From Chthoniobacteraceae bacterium (GTDB taxonomy: Bacteria > Verrucomicrobiota > Verrucomicrobiia > Chthoniobacterales > Chthoniobacteraceae), in assembly GCA_947471505.1 (NCBI GenBank), contig CANIWM010000004.1:62001-126000 (forward strand): a stretch of 64,000 bases of DNA, read 5' to 3'. Shown piece by piece: positions 17,775-26,420 of the stretch. The notes under the pieces were generated by a model. It was not told the origin of the DNA, ran no database searches, and saw only the letters and a program-made list of their open reading frames with translations. The position numbers were made by a program, and so were the translations under genes. The stretch's first letter is position 1; each line of letters starts with the position of its first letter.

Positions 17775-18779
17775 CTATTGAGTCCCCCGTGCTCGGAAGT
17801 AATTCAGCAAACTCGCCAGATCCTCGCCATTTCGGGCCTCGTGTTGCCGCAAACTGAGTGGCAGATCGCCAATAGTCATCTTCCCGAAGAGCAGCGTAAC
17901 CAAGTTGCCCGACTTCCTCCCGCTAAGCTTCTCGTTCAAATAGGTCTGCCACTCCTTCTTCACCCACTGGCTCATCACATGTTCGCGTGAACTCGTCACC
18001 ACGAGCATGTGGCGCGCACCCTCCAGAGCGTTATCGATCGCGTCGAAGTAGTCGCTATTGCCCATTTCAGGCAGTTCCTGTTCGCAGAAAAAGACCCGAA
18101 GACCCGCCTTCCGCAGAAACGCCTCCGCCACCCGAGCGTGCGGGTAATCTTGGCTCTTCACGCTGAGAAAAACATCGTAGGCATAGCGGTCCAGAGGGGC
18201 CGCTGGAGTTGGAGTTTGCTGGGCCTTGTTGGAAAAATAGAAGGCGAGAATGTCCTGCGGCGATGCTGGGACATCCCCCGATTGAGTCCAGACCCGCTGC
18301 AGCAGTTCCGCAGGTAGTCCGAGCGCGTCGTTCCCCTCCAGAACGAGGTCCTTGAGCGCGTTGAGTTGTCCGATCTCTTTCGGTAAGGAAGTAAGCTGGT
18401 TGTTGAATAGGTAAAGGTCTTCCAGTGCCTTGAGTCCTCCAATCTCAGGTGGCAGTGTGGTGAGCTGATTGTTGGCGAGGTAGAGCCCCGTCAACGCCTC
18501 AAGCTGCCCGATCTCAGGCGGCAGCGTGGTTAGTAAGTTGTTCTGGAGGAAAACAGAATCCAGCGCCTTGAGATAGCCGATCTCCGGCGGCACATGAGTC
18601 AGACCGAGGTTGCTCAAATCGAGGCCCGTGCTCCCATTGCGGAGGCAGGCTTCCATCCGCTTCAGCGCCTCGTCGTAGGCAGCCTGCTCTTTCTCGCGCA
18701 TCAGCGGTCGTGGCCTAGGCAGGAGGGTGGATGGCGGAGGAGCCTTCGCAGACTGTGCGGCGATGATCTGTTTTAACAT
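17775..18779 (-). CDS. Leucine-rich repeat protein with C-terminal TIR domain
   Basis: A 334-residue protein from ATG 18779; a longer frame to 18815 exists, but its added residues match nothing. Residues 51-152 contain about five LRRs of 23 residues (LPPEIGQLEALTGLYLANNQ-type). A linker leads to a TIR domain at about 198-320 (YDVFLSVKSQDYPHARVAEA, then RHMLVVTSSREHVMSQWVKKEW). Bacterial TIR domains are often NAD+-cleaving effectors in immunity (Thoeris and others) or signalling modules. In the helix that usually carries the catalytic Glu I read NSDYFDAIDNAL, with Asp but no Glu, so NADase activity is uncertain. It stands alone with no defence-type partner beside it. The LRR-then-TIR order resembles a sensor-effector fusion, which is inference. 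Confidence 0.88.
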   Translation of the reverse strand: MLKQIIAAQSAKAPPPSTLLPRPRPLMREKEQAAYDEALKRMEACLRNGSTGLDLSNLGLTHVPPEIGYLKALDSVFLQNNLLTTLPPEIGQLEALTGLYLANNQLTTLPPEIGGLKALEDLYLFNNQLTSLPKEIGQLNALKDLVLEGNDALGLPAELLQRVWTQSGDVPASPQDILAFYFSNKAQQTPTPAAPLDRYAYDVFLSVKSQDYPHARVAEAFLRKAGLRVFFCEQELPEMGNSDYFDAIDNALEGARHMLVVTSSREHVMSQWVKKEWQTYLNEKLSGRKSGNLVTLLFGKMTIGDLPLSLRQHEARNGEDLASLLNYFRARGTQ

Positions 18780-18866
18780 GGGGCAGAAAATTGATAGCTG
18801 CTGCGACCTTGGCAAGGATTACATTTCCAATCTCCTCCCTAGAGCACCAACGCGTCGCAGAATTCG

Positions 18867-19742
18867 TCATCCCGAAAACGTCCACGCGAGAATGCGGCTC
18901 CGCTTCTGCCCCTGCGCCATGTCGAGGGTCTTCACATCGCTCGCCCTTGCGGCGCGCAGGGCGCGGCGGAGGCGGGGAAGGTGTTCGCTTTTGGAGACGA
19001 GCGTGGTGAACCACTGGCAGCACGAGGGACGTTCGGCGCTCTCCGCGATCATCCGCTGGATGAATGCAAGCTCGCCGCCGTCGCACCACAGCTCGCGGCT
19101 CGTGCCGCCGAAGTTCAGGGCGGGCTTTTTCCCGCCGAGGTTGCGCACTTTCCTCCGTGTGCCCGCTGCTGCTTCGGCTGCGGAGGCGTGAAAAGGCGGG
19201 TTGCACATCGATGCCGCGAACTTCTCGCCGGGCTGCAGCACCCCTTGGAAACACTGCATCGCCGAGGGCTGGAGACGGCATTCGATTTGTCTGGGGAACG
19301 CTCCCGCCAGCGTGCTCGCCCATCGCACGGCGGCGGCGTCGATGTCCGTTCCGACAAAGCGCCAGCCGTATTCCGCCGCCCCGATGAGCGGGTAGATGCA
19401 GTTCGCCCCCACGCCGATGTCCAGCACCCGCACCGCCTTCCCGCGCGGGACCGCGCCGCCTGCCGCGAGCAAGTCGGCGAGGTGATGAATGTAATCGCTG
19501 CGCCCCGGAATCGGCGGGCACAAAGCCCCACTCGGGATGTCCCACAGCCGCACCCCGTAAGCGTCGAGCAGCAGCGCTTGATTCAGCGCCTTCACCGCCG
19601 CCGGGTCCGCATAATCGACCGACGCATCGCCATGCACACCCGCTCGGACAAAAGGCGCGAGCTTCGGGAAAGCCGCAGTCAGTTTCGCAAAGTCGTAGCG
19701 CCCGCGAAAGCGATTGCGCGGATGCAGCCCGTCTTTGCTCAT
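18867..19742 (-). CDS. rlmF: 23S rRNA (adenine(1618)-N6)-methyltransferase RlmF
   Basis: A 291-residue SAM-dependent methyltransferase. It carries the RlmF signatures [13 protein letters not shown] near the N-terminus, the segment ending in [18 protein letters not shown], the SAM-binding motif [26 protein letters not shown] and the catalytic CNPPFHAS. RlmF methylates N6 of A1618 in 23S rRNA in the cytosol. Length fits the family (about 290-310). It starts 6 bp downstream of the stop of the deoxyhypusine-synthase-like gene on the same strand, so the two are probably co-transcribed. Confidence 0.95.
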   Translation of the reverse strand: MSKDGLHPRNRFRGRYDFAKLTAAFPKLAPFVRAGVHGDASVDYADPAAVKALNQALLLDAYGVRLWDIPSGALCPPIPGRSDYIHHLADLLAAGGAVPRGKAVRVLDIGVGANCIYPLIGAAEYGWRFVGTDIDAAAVRWASTLAGAFPRQIECRLQPSAMQCFQGVLQPGEKFAASMCNPPFHASAAEAAAGTRRKVRNLGGKKPALNFGGTSRELWCDGGELAFIQRMIAESAERPSCCQWFTTLVSKSEHLPRLRRALRAARASDVKTLDMAQGQKRSRILAWTFSG

Positions 19743-19748
19743 CCCGCT

Positions 19749-20924
19749 TTACCGCTTCGTCCCCGTCACGCTCCGCCCGCTGCGGCCTTTCACCGGCTTC
19801 TTCTTTTTGTCGAGGTCCGTGCGGTGTTCGACTTTCGTCACTTGGCCGTGCTTGAGATACATCGCACGGATCGTCTCCAGCATTGCATCGCGTCGGTCGT
19901 AGAGGCGCTTGAGTTTGCGCGGCTTTGCCTTCGTCAGCGCATACGCCGTGATGATGGGTAAAGTGATCGTCGAGTCTGCGTAGCACACGACACAGCCGGG
20001 CAGATTATCCGGATCGATTTTCCCCCAGCTCACCGCCTCCGCAGGCGTTGCGCCGCTGAGTCCGCCGGTGTCTGGGCGGGCGTCGGTGCATTGCAGAAAG
20101 TAGTCGTGCCCGCGCTCCTCAATGCCCATCACCTCTTGGATTTGCGGCTCCGTTTGCAGCATAAAATTCTTCGGCGACCCACCACCCAGGATGAACACGC
20201 TGCTCAGCTCCCCGCTCGATTTCGCGGCGTACACGATGGCTGCGGTCTGATTCACATCGCGGTTCACGTCCATGAGCAACTTCGAGTCGCGTAGAGACAT
20301 CGCTGCGACGTTCATCCCGATGCTGCTATCGCCGGGGCTGCTCGTGAAAATGGGCACGCCGTATTTGTAAGCCGCCGCCAGCACACTAGTCTCGCTCAGC
20401 CCGAGCTTCTTCTCCCGCGCCGCCACATATTTCCCCAGCAGATAGTGAAACTCATCCGTCCCCATCGTCCGCTGAAACTCCGGCCCCTGAATCACCTCGC
20501 GCACAAACGCATCCGTATCCAGCAGCACATCATAGTCAAAGAGCACATCGTAAATCCGAATCACCCCCTCCTTGCGCAGCACCACATCATCCAGGAACGG
20601 CGACCCCGCATACAGCTCCATGCCGAGGCCGTAGTGGAGGTCGTGGTAAAGATTCGCCCCCGTGCTGATAATCCAATCCACAAACCCCGCCTTCATCAGC
20701 GGCACGATGGCGGCTTTTCCCAGCCCCGCAGGCGTCAGCGCCCCCGTCAGCGACATCCCCACCGTCCCATTTCCCGCCACCATCTTCTGCGTGAAAAGGC
20801 GGCACGCCTCCGCGAGACGACCGCCATTGTAGGCTTTAAAAGAATCATCCACGAGCTGCGCCACGGTGAGCCCCTTGCGGATGGAATTTGGAAGAAGACG
20901 TGGAAATTTTTTGTTCAGCGACAT
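19749..20924 (-). CDS. Deoxyhypusine synthase-family protein
   Basis: A 391-residue protein from ATG 20924, the start just before [20 protein letters not shown]; an open extension to 21011 lacks homology. It shows the deoxyhypusine synthase fold: [19 protein letters not shown] (51-69), [16 protein letters not shown] (86-101), [11 protein letters not shown], and the region around the covalent lysine of eukaryotic DHS, here [10 protein letters not shown] with Lys252. The eukaryotic enzyme transfers a butylamine group from spermidine to eIF5A, which bacteria lack. Bacterial homologues have been linked to polyamine metabolism such as homospermidine or spermidine formation, so the substrate here is open. 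A very basic tail (KKKKPVKGR) ends the protein. rlmF follows after 6 bp. Confidence 0.88.
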   Translation of the reverse strand: MSLNKKFPRLLPNSIRKGLTVAQLVDDSFKAYNGGRLAEACRLFTQKMVAGNGTVGMSLTGALTPAGLGKAAIVPLMKAGFVDWIISTGANLYHDLHYGLGMELYAGSPFLDDVVLRKEGVIRIYDVLFDYDVLLDTDAFVREVIQGPEFQRTMGTDEFHYLLGKYVAAREKKLGLSETSVLAAAYKYGVPIFTSSPGDSSIGMNVAAMSLRDSKLLMDVNRDVNQTAAIVYAAKSSGELSSVFILGGGSPKNFMLQTEPQIQEVMGIEERGHDYFLQCTDARPDTGGLSGATPAEAVSWGKIDPDNLPGCVVCYADSTITLPIITAYALTKAKPRKLKRLYDRRDAMLETIRAMYLKHGQVTKVEHRTDLDKKKKPVKGRSGRSVTGTKR

Positions 20925-21037
20925 GCCGCGCGGTGTAGGGAACACGACGAGAGAGTGCAAGTGAATGGTTCCCCAGCCACGGGATTGACACCGCTCCTTC
21001 AGCGGCCCCATCTTTCGCCCTCATTTTCCAAACTGGT

Positions 21038-22210
21038 ATGGCTCAAAAAATCCTCGTCATTGACGAATCACAAGTGTCGGCGCGTCTCGTCGAAAACGTT
21101 CTTCAGCAGAACTTTCCCGGCTGCGATGTGCTCTCTGCTTCTCGCGGGGCGGATGGGTTTGAGAGGTTCGCGGTGGCGCATCCCGATGTGATCCTGCTCG
21201 CCGACTCGCTGCCGGATATGGACGCGGAGTCTGTGCTGGAGCGGTTTGCGGCGGACCCGGCTTCGGCGCATGTGCCGATTATCCTGATGCTCGATCCGGC
21301 AAAAGGGACAGACTACGAGGGGCGCTACCCGACGGTGTTCCGCGTGCTGACGAAGCCGCTGACGGCCGAGGCGCTGCTGGATGCGGTGCAGGATTTACTA
21401 GAGAGCAAGCCGTCTGCGCGCCGGATGTTGCCGGGGCGGAGCGGCGGTGCGGGGGTGGTGTTCAGCGGGCACACGGGCTTCTTTTCGCTGCGGCAATCGC
21501 TGCAAATGGCGCAGGGCGACAGGCTCACGGGCATCCTGCGCTTTTTCCTCGGGCGGCACCCCATCGAGCTGTTCATGTCGGGCGGGCGCTTCCTTTTCGC
21601 GACGACGAAGAACTCGCATCTCTACTGCGCGGGCTCGCCGGTGATCCTGAGCGCGACGAACTTGGGACTGATCTTCGAGGGGACGGTGAATCAAGCGGTG
21701 ACGGGGTGCCCGATGTTTCTCTTCCTGAGTGCGCGCAATGGTTTCCCGCACGACGACGTGGTGCAAATCACGCGCGACCACGGCCAGCGGCTCTTCGCGC
21801 AGCTCTATACGGCGGGGCGAGTGAACTTCGAGTTCGAGGAAACGGACCGCGTGCCGGAGTACGTGCGCAATTTCCCGCCGAGCAATGAGGACGCGGATAA
21901 TTACATCCTCGCGGCGCTGCGTCATGTGCGCTTCGACCAACTCCCGCCCGCCCAGCGGCCCGACCCGAACGGCTCGCCCGCCTATACACGGCGCGGCTAC
22001 GAGATGATCCAAAAGATGAAGCTGAACGATGTGGAGGCGCGCTTCGCCACAGCCATCAATGGCTCCGAGGCACTGCAAGTGATCGCCCAGCGTATCGGCA
22101 TCCCGTTGAACGATGCGCTGCTGATCGTCTTCCGTTTTCAGGCGCTGGAGATCATCGACTACTGGAGCAGCAGCGCACTGAGTCTGCCGAGCGGGAACGA
22201 GACGGTATAA
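21038..22210 (+). CDS. Pseudo-receiver protein with DUF4388/PATAN-like domain
   Basis: A 390-residue protein. Residues 1-122 have the response-regulator receiver fold (KILVIDESQVSARLVENVL, VLTKPLTAEALLDAV). The acidic pair D9/E10 and Lys106 are kept, but the phosphoacceptor position is Ala55, with an Asp shifted one place to 56 (ILLADSLPDMDA), and the conserved Thr/Ser is Leu85. Residues 145-300 resemble DUF4388/PATAN domains found next to receivers (GHTGFFSLRQSLQMAQGDRLTGIL; LYTAGRVNFEFEE). The last 85 residues are helical. Phosphorylation-independent signalling is inferred. It is divergent from the DHS-like gene, with a 113-bp intergenic region. Confidence 0.82.
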   Translation: MAQKILVIDESQVSARLVENVLQQNFPGCDVLSASRGADGFERFAVAHPDVILLADSLPDMDAESVLERFAADPASAHVPIILMLDPAKGTDYEGRYPTVFRVLTKPLTAEALLDAVQDLLESKPSARRMLPGRSGGAGVVFSGHTGFFSLRQSLQMAQGDRLTGILRFFLGRHPIELFMSGGRFLFATTKNSHLYCAGSPVILSATNLGLIFEGTVNQAVTGCPMFLFLSARNGFPHDDVVQITRDHGQRLFAQLYTAGRVNFEFEETDRVPEYVRNFPPSNEDADNYILAALRHVRFDQLPPAQRPDPNGSPAYTRRGYEMIQKMKLNDVEARFATAINGSEALQVIAQRIGIPLNDALLIVFRFQALEIIDYWSSSALSLPSGNETV

Positions 22211-22275
22211 GGCGCTGAATTAAGCGACTCCGCTTGCCAAGGACGGGGACGGTGCGTAGCGTCCGCCCCCATTTT

Positions 22276-23835
22276 ATGAGCAACAAACGAGTATCACTTT
22301 ACGACACCACACTCCGCGACGGCACGCAGGGGACGGGAATTTCGTTCTCGGTGCTCGATAAGATTCGGGTGGCGGAAAAGCTGGATGAGTTCGGGATTGA
22401 TTACATCGAAGGCGGCTGGCCGGGGAGTAATCCGAAGGACGCGGAGTTTTTCACCGAGGCGGCAAAGCGGAAGTGGAAGCACGCGAAGCTGGCGGCTTTC
22501 GGCATGACGCGGCGGGGCAACTCGAAGGTGGAGGAGGATGCACAAGTGAAGGCGTTGCTCGATGCGCAGACGCCGGTGGTGTGCGTGGTGGGGAAGACGT
22601 GGCCGCTGCACGTCACGCATGTTTTCAAAGTCACGACGGAGGAAAACCTCGCGATGATCGGCGACACGGTGCGCTATTTGAAGAGCAAGGGGCGCGAGGT
22701 GCTTTACGACGCGGAACATTTTTTCGATGCGTATAAAGACGACCCGGCTTACGCGCTGGAGACCATCAAGGTAGCGACGGACGCGGGCGCAGACCTCGTG
22801 GTCTTGTGCGAGACGAATGGCGGGAACTTGCCGGGCTTTATCGCGGAGGTGACGGCCAAAGCCATCGCGCATCTGGGCCGCGCGGTGGGCATCCACACGC
22901 ACAACGATTGCGGGCTCGGCGTGGCAAATGCGCTGGCGGCTATCGAAGTCGGGGCGTGCCAAATCCAAGGAACCATCAACGGCTACGGCGAGCGCGTGGG
23001 GAACTGCAACCTCATCACCGCCATCGCGAATTTGCAGCTCAAGCTCGGCATTCCCGTGTGCGACGACCTCACGAAGCTGCGGGAGCTGGGGCAATTTGTG
23101 GCGGAACTCGCCAACGTCGCGCCGGACATCCGCGCGCCATTCGTGGGGACTGCGGCTTTTACCCACAAGGGCGGGCTGCATGTGGATGCGGTTCAAAAAC
23201 TGGCGAGCAGCTACGAGCACATCGACCCTGCGCTGGTGGGGAATGAGCGCGTCATCGCCGTCTCGGATATGAGCGGGCAGGCAAACATCCTGAACCGCGC
23301 CGAAGCACTCGGATACCCGCTGGGCAAGGGCTCGACGGAAGTCAAAGATGTGCTGAACGAAGTGAAGCGGCTGGAGTCGGAGGGCTACGAGTTCGAGGCA
23401 GCAGAGGCGTCGTTCGCGCTGCTGCTGCGGAAGGTGACAGGGAAATACACGCCGCTCTTTACCATGCTGGAATACCACTGCTCCTACCGCTGTGCTGGCG
23501 ACGGACGGGGGAACAAATGTGAGGCGACGGTGAAGCTGCGCATCGGCGGTGCGGAGAGCTACCAAGTCGCAGAGGGCGATGGCCCCGTGAACGCGCTGGA
23601 CGCCGCGCTGCGCAAAGCCCTCGCGCCTTTTCACCCGAGCATCGAGGGCATCCGGCTGGAAGATTACAAAGTGCGGATCATCAACGGCCAAGCGGGCACG
23701 GCGGCGAAGACGCGCGTCCACATCACCAGCAGCGACGGCGCGACCGCGTGGGGCACCGTCGGCGTGAGCGATAACATCATCCAAGCAAGCTGGCTGGCGC
23801 TTGTGGACAGCTTCGAGTTTCAACTCGGCAAATGA
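22276..23835 (+). CDS. cimA: (R)-citramalate synthase (CimA)
   Basis: A 519-residue enzyme from ATG 22276, immediately before SNKRVSLYDTTLRDGTQGTG. It condenses pyruvate and acetyl-CoA to (R)-citramalate, the first step of the threonine-independent isoleucine route. The HMGL-like TIM barrel is marked by LYDTTLRDGTQG, IEGGWPGSNPKD, GIHTHNDCGLGVANALAA and TINGYGERVGNCNL. The C-terminal LeuA dimer/allosteric domain covers about residues 400-519. The PGSNPKD and FTHKGGLHVDAV motifs fit the CimA branch rather than isopropylmalate synthase. The stop codon overlaps the ATG of the next gene (ATGA at 23832-23835), so it heads a three-gene operon. Confidence 0.92.
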   Translation: MSNKRVSLYDTTLRDGTQGTGISFSVLDKIRVAEKLDEFGIDYIEGGWPGSNPKDAEFFTEAAKRKWKHAKLAAFGMTRRGNSKVEEDAQVKALLDAQTPVVCVVGKTWPLHVTHVFKVTTEENLAMIGDTVRYLKSKGREVLYDAEHFFDAYKDDPAYALETIKVATDAGADLVVLCETNGGNLPGFIAEVTAKAIAHLGRAVGIHTHNDCGLGVANALAAIEVGACQIQGTINGYGERVGNCNLITAIANLQLKLGIPVCDDLTKLRELGQFVAELANVAPDIRAPFVGTAAFTHKGGLHVDAVQKLASSYEHIDPALVGNERVIAVSDMSGQANILNRAEALGYPLGKGSTEVKDVLNEVKRLESEGYEFEAAEASFALLLRKVTGKYTPLFTMLEYHCSYRCAGDGRGNKCEATVKLRIGGAESYQVAEGDGPVNALDAALRKALAPFHPSIEGIRLEDYKVRIINGQAGTAAKTRVHITSSDGATAWGTVGVSDNIIQASWLALVDSFEFQLGK

Positions 23836-24428
23836 CACCGAAGAAGAAACCACCCACCGTCGGCGAGCGCGCGGAATCGATCAACGAGCACCTCGGGCGT
23901 CGCGTGAAGAAACTGCGCGCCCTGCGCGGCTGGTCGCTCGACAATCTCGCGCAAGCCAGCGGCGTCTCCCGTTCGATGCTGAGCGAAATCGAGCGCGAGA
24001 AGGCGAACCCGACGCTTGCCGTGACGTATCGCATCGCCAGCGCATTCGGCATGGGCATCGCGGAACTCATCGAGACGAGCGAGCGGCAGGCGGCCATCCA
24101 AGTCGTCCGCGCGTCGGACCGTGGGCAGGTGTATCGCTCGGATAAGAACTGCCAGATTCGCACGCTCTCGCCGCTCAATTTGGAAAAGGATGTGGAGTTT
24201 TACGAAGTCACTGTGCGCGTCGGAGCCGAGTTGCGTAGCACGCCGCACTTCGAGGGCACGCGCGAGTTTATCACCGTGGAGAAAGGGAACATCCGGCTCG
24301 AAAGCTCGGACGATTCTGCCGAACTCGGACCCGCCGACTCGGCCACTTATCGCGCCGACGTGCCGCACTCGATCATCAACATCGGCGAGTGCGACGCAGT
24401 GCTTTTCCTCGTGGATATTTACCGGTGA
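23832..24428 (+). CDS. XRE-family regulator with C-terminal cupin domain
   Basis: A 198-residue transcription factor. Residues 22-78 form the helix-turn-helix (RRVKKLRALRGWSLDNLAQA, SGVSRSMLSEIEREKANPTL). Residues 110-198 form a cupin sensor domain (HFEGTREFITVEKGNIRLES, DVPHSIINIGECDAVLFLVD). This layout is typical of small-molecule-responsive regulators such as the PuuR/SinR-like group. It overlaps cimA by 4 bp and prmC by 4 bp, so it is translationally coupled to both. Control of cimA by an isoleucine-route metabolite is a plausible but untested idea. Confidence 0.92.
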   Translation: MTPKKKPPTVGERAESINEHLGRRVKKLRALRGWSLDNLAQASGVSRSMLSEIEREKANPTLAVTYRIASAFGMGIAELIETSERQAAIQVVRASDRGQVYRSDKNCQIRTLSPLNLEKDVEFYEVTVRVGAELRSTPHFEGTREFITVEKGNIRLESSDDSAELGPADSATYRADVPHSIINIGECDAVLFLVDIYR

Positions 24429-25264
24429 AGACCGTCCTCGAAGTCATCACGGCGACGGCGGAATACTTCACCAAAGCCAAAGTCGAGAGCCCGCGCCTGA
24501 ACATCGAGCACCTCCTTGCGCACGTCCTCGGGATGAAGCGCATGGGCCTCTACTTGCAGTTCGAGCGCACGCTCAACGAAGCCGAACTCGCCCCGCTGCG
24601 CACGCTCGTGAAGCGCCGTGCCGCTGGCGAGCCGCTCCAGTATTTGCTAGGGACGGCGGAGTTCTTCAAACACACGCTCAAGTGCGACGCCCGCGCGCTC
24701 ATCCCGCGCCCGGAGACAGAGGAACTCGTCGAGCATCTGCTCACCGAGGGCAAAGCCGAAGACTGCGCGTGGAAGCGCGGACACATCGTGGATGTCGGCA
24801 CCGGCACGGGCTGCATCGCCATCGCGCTGGCTGCTGCATTTCCCGAAGCCCGCGTGACTGCCGTGGATGAATCCGACGCCGCCCTCGCGCTCGCTGCGGA
24901 GAATGGCGCGAAGCTCGAAAGTCGCGTGTCCTTTATAAAGAGCGACCTGCTCGCAGCGGTTGACGGCCCCATTGATCTGCTCGTGGCAAATCTCCCGTAC
25001 ATCCCGAGCGATGAGATTCCCGGCCTCCAGCGCGAAGTCCTGCACGAGCCCCGCATGGCGCTCGACGGCGGCTTCGATGGCCTCGCGCTCGTGCGTCGCC
25101 TTTTGGATGAGGCAAAAATAAAGCTCTCGCCGGGGGCCCGCATCGCCTTGGAGCTTCACCTCGACCAACCGTCGAAACTCGCCGCCGAACTCACCGGCTA
25201 CGCGGAAGTGAAAGTCGCGAGCGATTACAGCGGGCGCGAGCGGTTTCTGTTTTTGCGCGCTTAG
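24425..25264 (+). CDS. prmC: Peptide chain release factor glutamine methyltransferase PrmC
   Basis: A 279-residue protein starting at GTG 24425, which overlaps the TGA of the regulator (GTGA); an in-frame ATG at 24389 would lie inside the upstream gene. PrmC methylates the Gln of the GGQ motif in RF1/RF2. Signatures: GEPLQYLLGTAEFF (69-81), ALIPRPETEELVEHLL (91-106), SAM loop VDVGTGTGCIAIALA (122-136). The catalytic NPPY motif reads NLPY (189-192), a change at its second residue. Length and the N-terminal helical domain are normal. Its stop overlaps that of the convergent barrel gene by 4 bp. Confidence 0.93.
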   Translation: MKTVLEVITATAEYFTKAKVESPRLNIEHLLAHVLGMKRMGLYLQFERTLNEAELAPLRTLVKRRAAGEPLQYLLGTAEFFKHTLKCDARALIPRPETEELVEHLLTEGKAEDCAWKRGHIVDVGTGTGCIAIALAAAFPEARVTAVDESDAALALAAENGAKLESRVSFIKSDLLAAVDGPIDLLVANLPYIPSDEIPGLQREVLHEPRMALDGGFDGLALVRRLLDEAKIKLSPGARIALELHLDQPSKLAAELTGYAEVKVASDYSGRERFLFLRA

Positions 25265-26370
25265 AACTGCCAGCTCACCCCGCCTTGCACGCGGTAGTCG
25301 GGCACGGTCTGCACTCCGCTATTGTCGCGGCGGATGGGGAAGTCGATGCCGACGTTCACGCTCAGTTGTTCACCGGCAGTGACGGCGAGGCGCGGGCCTA
25401 CGAAGACCGTCGTGATGCCCGTGTCGTCGAGCCGTGCGCCACGGAACTCATCCTCGCTCTTGGTCTCCCCGGAGAAGCGGACGCCGAGCGCGGCGTTCCA
25501 GCCTTCGCTTTGTAGAAGGACGAAGCCGCCGCCTGCGTGCCACGAGAGGTCATCGGCGAAGTCATAAGAATGCAGCCCATCGCCCCGCAGAGTGTATTGC
25601 AGGCCCGCCTCAAAAAAGGCGCGCTTCCATTGGCAGCTTACATCGGCCCCGAAAACGCCGTCGAGGCTGCCTGTGCCGAGCGCGAGGTCGTGGCCGTGGA
25701 CGCCGCTAGGTTCTTCGTCCTCGTGGTGCTCCTCCTCCTCGAAGTGAGCAGGAGTCACGATGACCTTCTGGGTTTCGGTGCGGAAGACGGGGATGAATGT
25801 GCCATTTACTTCGACAAAAGTCCCCGTGTTCACCCTCCTTGTCACATTTTCGCTCACCTCCGGCACGAACACCTTCTCCTCCTCATGCCCGTGCTCATGC
25901 TCCCCCTCCTCCCGCAGTCGGCTGCTGTCGCCGGTGGGGAGTTTGATGCCCGCATTGACCCGCATCGTGAGACGGAAATCGCCGCGCTCCATGCGCAGCG
26001 CCGTCCACGAGCCGATCAGCGAGATGTCGCCGAAGCCCGACTCCGTGCCGTTTTCAAGGGTCCCATTTTCCACGCGCCGGAATGTGCGCGCGATGTATGG
26101 CACATTAAGCTGCACGCCAAAGGTAGGAGCGAAGTCGTAGCCCGCGTAAATCTGCGTGATGCTGCTGTGCATATATTGCCCGGCGGGGTTCGAGATTCCG
26201 CGCCCGGAATCTTGCAGCCGTCCGTAGTCGGTGAATTGCTCCGCAACACCCGCGTGCCAGCCCGCGCGCGGCTCCAGTCGGACAGACGGCAGCTCACACG
26301 CGCAAAGGTCGCAGGCGTGAGCGGCGGTGGTGAGGCAAAAGAGCGAGGCGGTAAGAAGAGGCAGTTTCAT
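25261..26370 (-). CDS. Outer-membrane beta-barrel protein with acidic/His-rich loops
   Basis: A 369-residue exported protein with signal peptide MKLPLLTASLFCLTTAAHA, then a CDLCAC cluster (C20, C23, C25) at the mature N-terminus. The rest alternates amphipathic strands (GVQLNVPYIARTF, GDISLIGSWTAL, DFRLTMRVNAGIKLPTG, and so on) and ends in a C-terminal aromatic (SWQF), as outer-membrane barrels do. Two loops are rich in His and Glu: EEGEHEHGHEEE (154-165) and HFEEEEHHEDEE (209-220), followed by HGHD. The loops and Cys cluster suggest metal binding, which is inference. It resembles barrels annotated as transporters of the meta-pathway type. It is convergent with prmC. Confidence 0.8.
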   Translation of the reverse strand: MKLPLLTASLFCLTTAAHACDLCACELPSVRLEPRAGWHAGVAEQFTDYGRLQDSGRGISNPAGQYMHSSITQIYAGYDFAPTFGVQLNVPYIARTFRRVENGTLENGTESGFGDISLIGSWTALRMERGDFRLTMRVNAGIKLPTGDSSRLREEGEHEHGHEEEKVFVPEVSENVTRRVNTGTFVEVNGTFIPVFRTETQKVIVTPAHFEEEEHHEDEEPSGVHGHDLALGTGSLDGVFGADVSCQWKRAFFEAGLQYTLRGDGLHSYDFADDLSWHAGGGFVLLQSEGWNAALGVRFSGETKSEDEFRGARLDDTGITTVFVGPRLAVTAGEQLSVNVGIDFPIRRDNSGVQTVPDYRVQGGVSWQF

Positions 26371-26420
26371 GTGGGCGAGTGGGTAGCTTTTCTAAGTCAC
26401 CGGGGGCAACGAATTATTCT

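Noticed and set aside
18867-19986. A 423-codon leftward frame overlapping rlmF and the DHS-like gene
   Set aside because: It is out of frame with both conserved proteins and has no domain content.
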